Origin: Myxococcaceae bacterium
GTDB taxonomy: Bacteria; Myxococcota; Myxococcia; Myxococcales; Myxococcaceae
Direction of reading: 5' to 3'
Assembly: GCA_019694595.1 (NCBI GenBank)
Contig: JAIBBQ010000029.1
Location: 1-46,383 of the forward strand
Length of the DNA: 46,383 nucleotides
Positions 42,420-46,383 of this stretch are shown one piece after another. The translations under genes were made by a program, and so were the position numbers. Position 1 is the first letter of the stretch, and the number at the start of each line of letters is the position of its first letter. The notes beneath the pieces are model-generated. The model worked only from the letters and a program-made list of their open reading frames with translations, made no database searches and had not been told where the DNA came from.

Positions 42420-43997
42420 GTGGAACCAGGTGAGCGCGCGTCGCGGTGGCTGTGGGGCCTGACGGCGGCGCTCTACCTCACCGCCTTCCCGTACCACCCG
42501 GGGCTGCGCAGCCCCAACGAGCTGTGCCGGCTGTGGCAGTCGCGGGCCATCGTCGAGGACGGGCGGCTCGACCTCAACGGCGTCATCCAGCGCGACGGCA
42601 TGGTGGGCGACCTGTCGCGGGTGGAGACCCCCGAGCCGCCCGGGGTGAAGCTCTACCCGTCGAAGGCCCCGCTGCTCTCGTTCCTCGGGGTGCCGGTGTA
42701 CGCGGTGCTCAAGGCCGCGCTCGGCCGGGTGAGCGACGTGCGACAGGTGTACTGGTCGCGCCTGTTCTTCGTGGTGCTGCCGTCGCTGTTCGGCGTGTGG
42801 CTCCTGCGCCGGTTCCTGCGGCGGCGGCTCGAGGCGGCCTGGGCCGACACGCTGGCGGTGGTCTACGCGGTGGGCACGCTCGCCTTCAGCTACGCCGAGA
42901 CGTACATGAGCCACCAGCTGACCGCGGTGCTGCTCTTCGCGGCCTTCTACGCCGCGCAGCGCACGCTGGAAGGCGCCTGGCGGCCGCGCGGCTGGCTTCT
43001 GGTGGGGGCGCTGTCGGGGCTCGCGGTGCTCAACGAGTACACCGCCGCGCTCACCGTGGTGGTGCTGGCGGCGTGGGTGGTGCTGCGGTGCCTCCGGCCC
43101 CTGCCTGGCCAGGCCCACGGGGCGAAGGCGCTGCCGCTCGCGGTGGGGCTGGTGGTGCTCTCGAGCGCGCCGTTCCTGGGGGCGCTGATGGCCTACCACA
43201 CGGTCTGCTTCGGCGGCCCGCTGGAGAGCGGCTACAAGCACCTCAACGACGCCGGGTACCAGGGCTGGCACCTGGGCGGGTTCCTGGGCATCCGCTTCCC
43301 CGACGCCCGGGCCTTCGTGCTGTCGTTCTTCTCGCCGCTGCGCGGCTTCTTCACCCTCTCGCCGGCGCTCCTGCTGGGCGTGCTCGGGCTGCCGCTGCTG
43401 CGCAGGGGCGAGGCGACCAGAGGCCTCTTCTCGCTCACCGTGATGCTGCTGGTGGCCAACGCCTACTTCACCTCGAGCTTCACCTACGATTCCTGGGGCT
43501 GGTGCGTGGGCCCGCGGCACCTGACGCCGCTGGTGCCGTTCCTGGTGCTCCCGGCGGGGCTGTGGCTCGAGGCGCGCGAGCGGTCGAGCGAGAGCTCGAG
43601 CGCGATGCTGCTGGGCCTGGGCCTGGGGCTGGCGGTGAGCAGCGTGCTGGCGATGGGGCTGGTGGGCCTGCACAACTACGTGCCCGACGACGTGTCGACG
43701 TCGCTCTTCGGCCTGGTGCTGCCGGTGTACCGCGACGGCTTCCTGCCGCCGACGCTGCTGTGGCTGCTGGGGCTCGACAACCCGCTGTCGGGGCTCGCGG
43801 TGCTGCTCGAGCTGCTCGCGCTGGTGGTGCTGCTCTCGTGGCGCTTCCTCGGGAGCCGACCCGGGCCGGTGGTGGTGGCGGCGGCGGCTGCGGTCGCGGT
43901 GCACCTGGGCCTGCTCGCGCTCGCCACCACCCACGACGAGCACGACGTGGGGGCGGTGCACTTCCTGGAATCGGTGTGGCTGGCGCCTCCGCGCTGA
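42420..43997 (+). CDS. Polytopic membrane protein, probable GT-C-type glycosyltransferase
   Basis: 525 residues from GTG 42420. About ten transmembrane helices. The first loop carries HPGLRSPNELCRLWQSRAIVEDGRLDLN, with an acidic residue of the type seen near the catalytic loop of GT-C enzymes, and VKLYPSKAPLLSFLGVPVYA fits the PPL/PKAP segment of dolichyl-phosphate mannosyltransferase-like proteins. The SSF-containing loop (TYDSWGWCVGPRHLTPLVPF) is typical of this group. Such enzymes transfer a sugar from a polyprenyl-phosphate donor; donor and acceptor are unknown. Divergent from the kinase with 77 bp between. Confidence 0.7.
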   Translation: MEPGERASRWLWGLTAALYLTAFPYHPGLRSPNELCRLWQSRAIVEDGRLDLNGVIQRDGMVGDLSRVETPEPPGVKLYPSKAPLLSFLGVPVYAVLKAALGRVSDVRQVYWSRLFFVVLPSLFGVWLLRRFLRRRLEAAWADTLAVVYAVGTLAFSYAETYMSHQLTAVLLFAAFYAAQRTLEGAWRPRGWLLVGALSGLAVLNEYTAALTVVVLAAWVVLRCLRPLPGQAHGAKALPLAVGLVVLSSAPFLGALMAYHTVCFGGPLESGYKHLNDAGYQGWHLGGFLGIRFPDARAFVLSFFSPLRGFFTLSPALLLGVLGLPLLRRGEATRGLFSLTVMLLVANAYFTSSFTYDSWGWCVGPRHLTPLVPFLVLPAGLWLEARERSSESSSAMLLGLGLGLAVSSVLAMGLVGLHNYVPDDVSTSLFGLVLPVYRDGFLPPTLLWLLGLDNPLSGLAVLLELLALVVLLSWRFLGSRPGPVVVAAAAAVAVHLGLLALATTHDEHDVGAVHFLESVWLAPPR

Positions 43998-44013
43998 AGG
44001 CTGTGCGCGCTGC

Positions 44014-44042
44014 TTGAGGCCCGCGCTGGGCTCGTCTAGAGC
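44014..44042 (+). promoter_or_regulatory. Putative promoter of the 44051 glycosyltransferase gene
   Basis: TTGAGG (44014-44019), a 17-bp spacer and TAGAGC (44037-44042). The start ATG follows after eight bases without a ribosome site, so the transcript would be leaderless or nearly so. This is the best -35/-10 pair seen in the window. Confidence 0.45.
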
Positions 44043-44050
44043 CTGCCGCC

Positions 44051-46383
44051 ATGGCGATCGAGGCGCAGGCAGGCGAGGCCGAGGCGGGGTTTGCCGAGTC
44101 GTTGCTCGGCCGTTCCTTCCTGGAGCAGGAGTCGGTGAAGAAGTTCATGCGCTACCCGGCGGCGCTGCGGGCGGCGGTGGCGAGTGCGGGGCTGTCGGCG
44201 CTCATCCTCATCCCCTACCTCGGGGCGGTGGGCCTCTGGGACTGCTGGGAAGTGCACTACGGCGAGGTGGCGCGCGAGATGATGGCGCGCCGCGACTACG
44301 TCTTCCCCTGGTGGGAAGCGACGCCCTTCTTCTCCAAGCCGCCGCTCACCATGTGGATGCAGGCGCTGGGCATGCACGTCACCGGCAAGGACATCGAGGC
44401 GGGGCCGGGCGAGCTCGGGCTGTACACCGAGTGGGGCTTCCGCATGCCCTTCGCGCTCTTCTCGATCCTCGCGGTGGGCCTGCTGGTCTACGCGCTCGCG
44501 CGCACGGTGAGCACCCGCGCCGGGCTCGCCACCGGCTTCGTGCTGTCCACCATGCCGCTGTGGTTCCTGGTCTCGCGCCAGGCGGTCACCGACACCCCGG
44601 TGGTGAGCTCGCTGGTGTGCGCCATGGCCTGCGCGATGGTGGGGCTCTTCGACCGGCAGACGCAGCGCCGCGAGGCGTGGTGGTACGCCTTCTACGTCTT
44701 CCTCTCGCTGGGCACCTTCGCCAAGGGGCTCCTGGGCTTCGGCATCCCCGCGGTCATCCTGGTGCTGTTCGCGGTGCTGGTGATCGTCCCCTGGAACGAG
44801 CGCGCGCTGGAGTCGCACGCGCGCTGGCTGTTCAAGCGCGCCGGCCTGCCGCTCTTCGCGGCCGTGGCGGTGGGCTTCCTCGCCTGGGCGCTGACCCTGG
44901 CGGTCACCAAGAACCGCTTCCACGGCATCACCCCGGCGCTGATCCTCATTCCCGCGGTGGCCTCGGTGCTGCTGCGCCGCGCGCTCGACAAGCCGCTGCC
45001 GCCGCTGCCGCTGCTCGGCGCGGGCGTCGCGATGTCGCTGGTCGGCGGCATCGTGTCCGCGGTGGCCAGCCACCCGCGCAACCTGGGCATCGGCGTGGTG
45101 CTGGTGGTGCTGGGCGGCGTCCTCTTCCTGCTGCAGCACCTCAGCCAGGACGAGGCGGAGATGCCGGTGCTGTGGGGCAAGTTCTACGAGATGCGCTTCG
45201 CCTCGGGCGTGGCGCTCTTCTTTGTGATGACGCTGCCCTGGTTCCACCGCATGTTCGCCTTCGAGAGCGTGGACGAGGAAGGCAAGCTCTTCTGGTTCCG
45301 CTTCCTGATTCACGACCACTTCGCGCGGCTCACCTCGGGCGTGCACACCACCACCCCCGGTGGCGACTTCACCTACTTCATCCAGCAGGGCGGCTACGCC
45401 ATCTACCCGTGGGTGGTGCTGCTGCCCGGCGCGGCGGCGGTGGTGGCGAGGCTCAAGATGCGCGGCGGCACCACCACCGATCAGGTGGGCGTGCTCAGCG
45501 TGCTGTGGCTGTGCTTCACCTTCGCGCTCATCGGTGCGTCGGCCACCAAGTTCCACCACTACGTGATGCCGATGCTGCCCCCGCTCGCGGTGCTGATGGG
45601 CATGTACGTGGCGAAGCTGTGGGAAGAAGGCCCCACCAAGCACGCGGCGACGCTGGCGTTCGGGCTGCCGCTGCTGTTCCTGGTGGGCAAGGACCTCTCG
45701 GCCACGCCGAAGAACTTCACCGACCTCTTCGTCTACAACTACGACCGGCCGTACCCCGAGTTCCTCACCGAGCGGCCGATCGCCTTCTGGTCGAACCGCC
45801 CGCTGTCCACCGGCGACCTGGTGGCCTTCGCGCTCCTGGGGCTCGGCGGCTACCTCTGCTTCGAGGCCTTCGGCGGCAAGCGCTCGGCGTGGCTGCGCGC
45901 GCTGTCCCTGTCCATCGCCGGCGCAGGCGTCGGCCTGGTGGTCTCCATCTCTTCCGCGGGCTCGGCCTCGCCCATGCTGCTCGCCGGGGCGTTCATGCTC
46001 GCCGGCCCGGCGCTGCTGGTGCTGGAAGCGCTCAAGGCGTCGAACCCCAACCGCACGCTCACCTCGCTGGTGGCGCTGCTCGGCGCGCTGCCGGCGCTCG
46101 GCCTCGCCGCGGCCGGCGCGGGGCTGCAGGTCACCTCCCAGGCCGACCCGCTGTGGGCGACGCTGGCCGGGGTGTCGAACGTGAAGCAGGTGATGGGCTT
46201 CGGCTTCCTGGTCTTCGGCATCCTGGGGGTGTGCCTGCTGGCGGCCCGCGCGAAGCTGGCGCTCTTCGCCACCATGGCGGCCGGGGTGCTCGCCTTCACC
46301 CTGTGGTTCAACTGGTTCCACTGGGTCGACCTCTCGCACCACTGGACCCAGCGCGATCAGTTCTGGCGCTACTTCCGCCAGCG
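44051..46383 (+). CDS. GT39/ArnT-like glycosyltransferase (partial, 3' end outside window)
   Basis: 777 complete codons are visible from ATG 44051, and the frame is open at the right edge. The first cytosolic-to-periplasmic loop has the ArnT/PMT catalytic signature: LWDCWEVHYGEVAREMMARRDYVFP (Glu and Asp close to the helix) and FFSKPPLTMWMQAL, where PPL is typical. At least twelve transmembrane helices follow (for example WYAFYVFLSLGTFAKGLLGFG; TLPWFHRMF). Members of this family attach sugars from undecaprenyl-phosphate donors to lipid A or proteins. Nothing here identifies the sugar. The length (>777) is larger than ArnT (~550), so an extra C-terminal membrane domain is present. Confidence 0.85.
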   Translation, partial: MAIEAQAGEAEAGFAESLLGRSFLEQESVKKFMRYPAALRAAVASAGLSALILIPYLGAVGLWDCWEVHYGEVAREMMARRDYVFPWWEATPFFSKPPLTMWMQALGMHVTGKDIEAGPGELGLYTEWGFRMPFALFSILAVGLLVYALARTVSTRAGLATGFVLSTMPLWFLVSRQAVTDTPVVSSLVCAMACAMVGLFDRQTQRREAWWYAFYVFLSLGTFAKGLLGFGIPAVILVLFAVLVIVPWNERALESHARWLFKRAGLPLFAAVAVGFLAWALTLAVTKNRFHGITPALILIPAVASVLLRRALDKPLPPLPLLGAGVAMSLVGGIVSAVASHPRNLGIGVVLVVLGGVLFLLQHLSQDEAEMPVLWGKFYEMRFASGVALFFVMTLPWFHRMFAFESVDEEGKLFWFRFLIHDHFARLTSGVHTTTPGGDFTYFIQQGGYAIYPWVVLLPGAAAVVARLKMRGGTTTDQVGVLSVLWLCFTFALIGASATKFHHYVMPMLPPLAVLMGMYVAKLWEEGPTKHAATLAFGLPLLFLVGKDLSATPKNFTDLFVYNYDRPYPEFLTERPIAFWSNRPLSTGDLVAFALLGLGGYLCFEAFGGKRSAWLRALSLSIAGAGVGLVVSISSAGSASPMLLAGAFMLAGPALLVLEALKASNPNRTLTSLVALLGALPALGLAAAGAGLQVTSQADPLWATLAGVSNVKQVMGFGFLVFGILGVCLLAARAKLALFATMAAGVLAFTLWFNWFHWVDLSHHWTQRDQFWRYFRQ

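Overview
The window is very GC-rich bacterial DNA and reads as a myxobacterium (Myxococcota, most like the Myxococcus/Archangium side). The reasons are a MYXO-CTERM-like sorting tail (136-1683), an ElbD-type ether-lipid megaenzyme (13313-17704), a Ser/Thr kinase fused to TPRs (39175-42342), an FHA-TPR protein (33045-34805), and many Cys-lipidated, secreted or outer-membrane proteins with Gly/Ser or Asp/Ala/Gly linkers. I see no rRNA, tRNA, CRISPR array, prophage or transposase. Coding density is high and GC usage is even, so most of it looks like core chromosome.

Layout. 1-1683: the end of an unknown membrane protein and a LamG-like exported protein. 1650-5032 (minus): a menaquinone block menB-menD-menH, preceded on the same strand by a B12-binding radical SAM protein (5099-6829). 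6852-9997: a lipoprotein with a Cu-site-only SOD-like domain, a tandem YCII protein, a PlsC-type acyltransferase and a small lipoprotein. 10073-11530: ftsY. 11543-13210: an M1-type metallopeptidase. 13313-18783: an overlapping pair, the reductase-ligase-ACP-acyltransferase fusion (elbD type) and an extended SDR, probably an ether-lipid operon. 18831-24539: a large unknown lipoprotein, three tandem paralogous small membrane proteins, a Cys-rich lipoprotein and a polytopic membrane protein. 24628-29307: a surface-lipase-like lipoprotein followed by a FadL-type channel, resembling the VolA/VolB lysophospholipid-scavenging pair of Vibrio. 30064-32432: biotin carboxylase, a biotinyl carrier and a crotonase-fold protein. 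32436-34805 (minus): an FHA-TPR membrane protein and a degenerate receiver fused to an XRE helix-turn-helix. 34915-39159: a rhomboid-TPR protein, a LolA-like protein and a beta-barrel protein. 39175-42342 (minus): the kinase. 42420-46383: two polytopic GT-C-like glycosyltransferases, the second cut by the window edge.

How the genes fit together: envelope lipid metabolism is the common theme (ElbD, PlsC, VolA-like plus FadL, LolA-like plus barrel, acyl-CoA carboxylation). Signalling proteins (FHA, pseudo-receiver, kinase) are interspersed. The non-genic features that stand out are a 40-bp interspersed repeat present twice, inverted, in two convergent intergenic regions; a 13-bp minisatellite next to one copy; and a recurring TA-rich hexamer 7-14 nt before start codons that suggests leaderless or short-leader transcripts.
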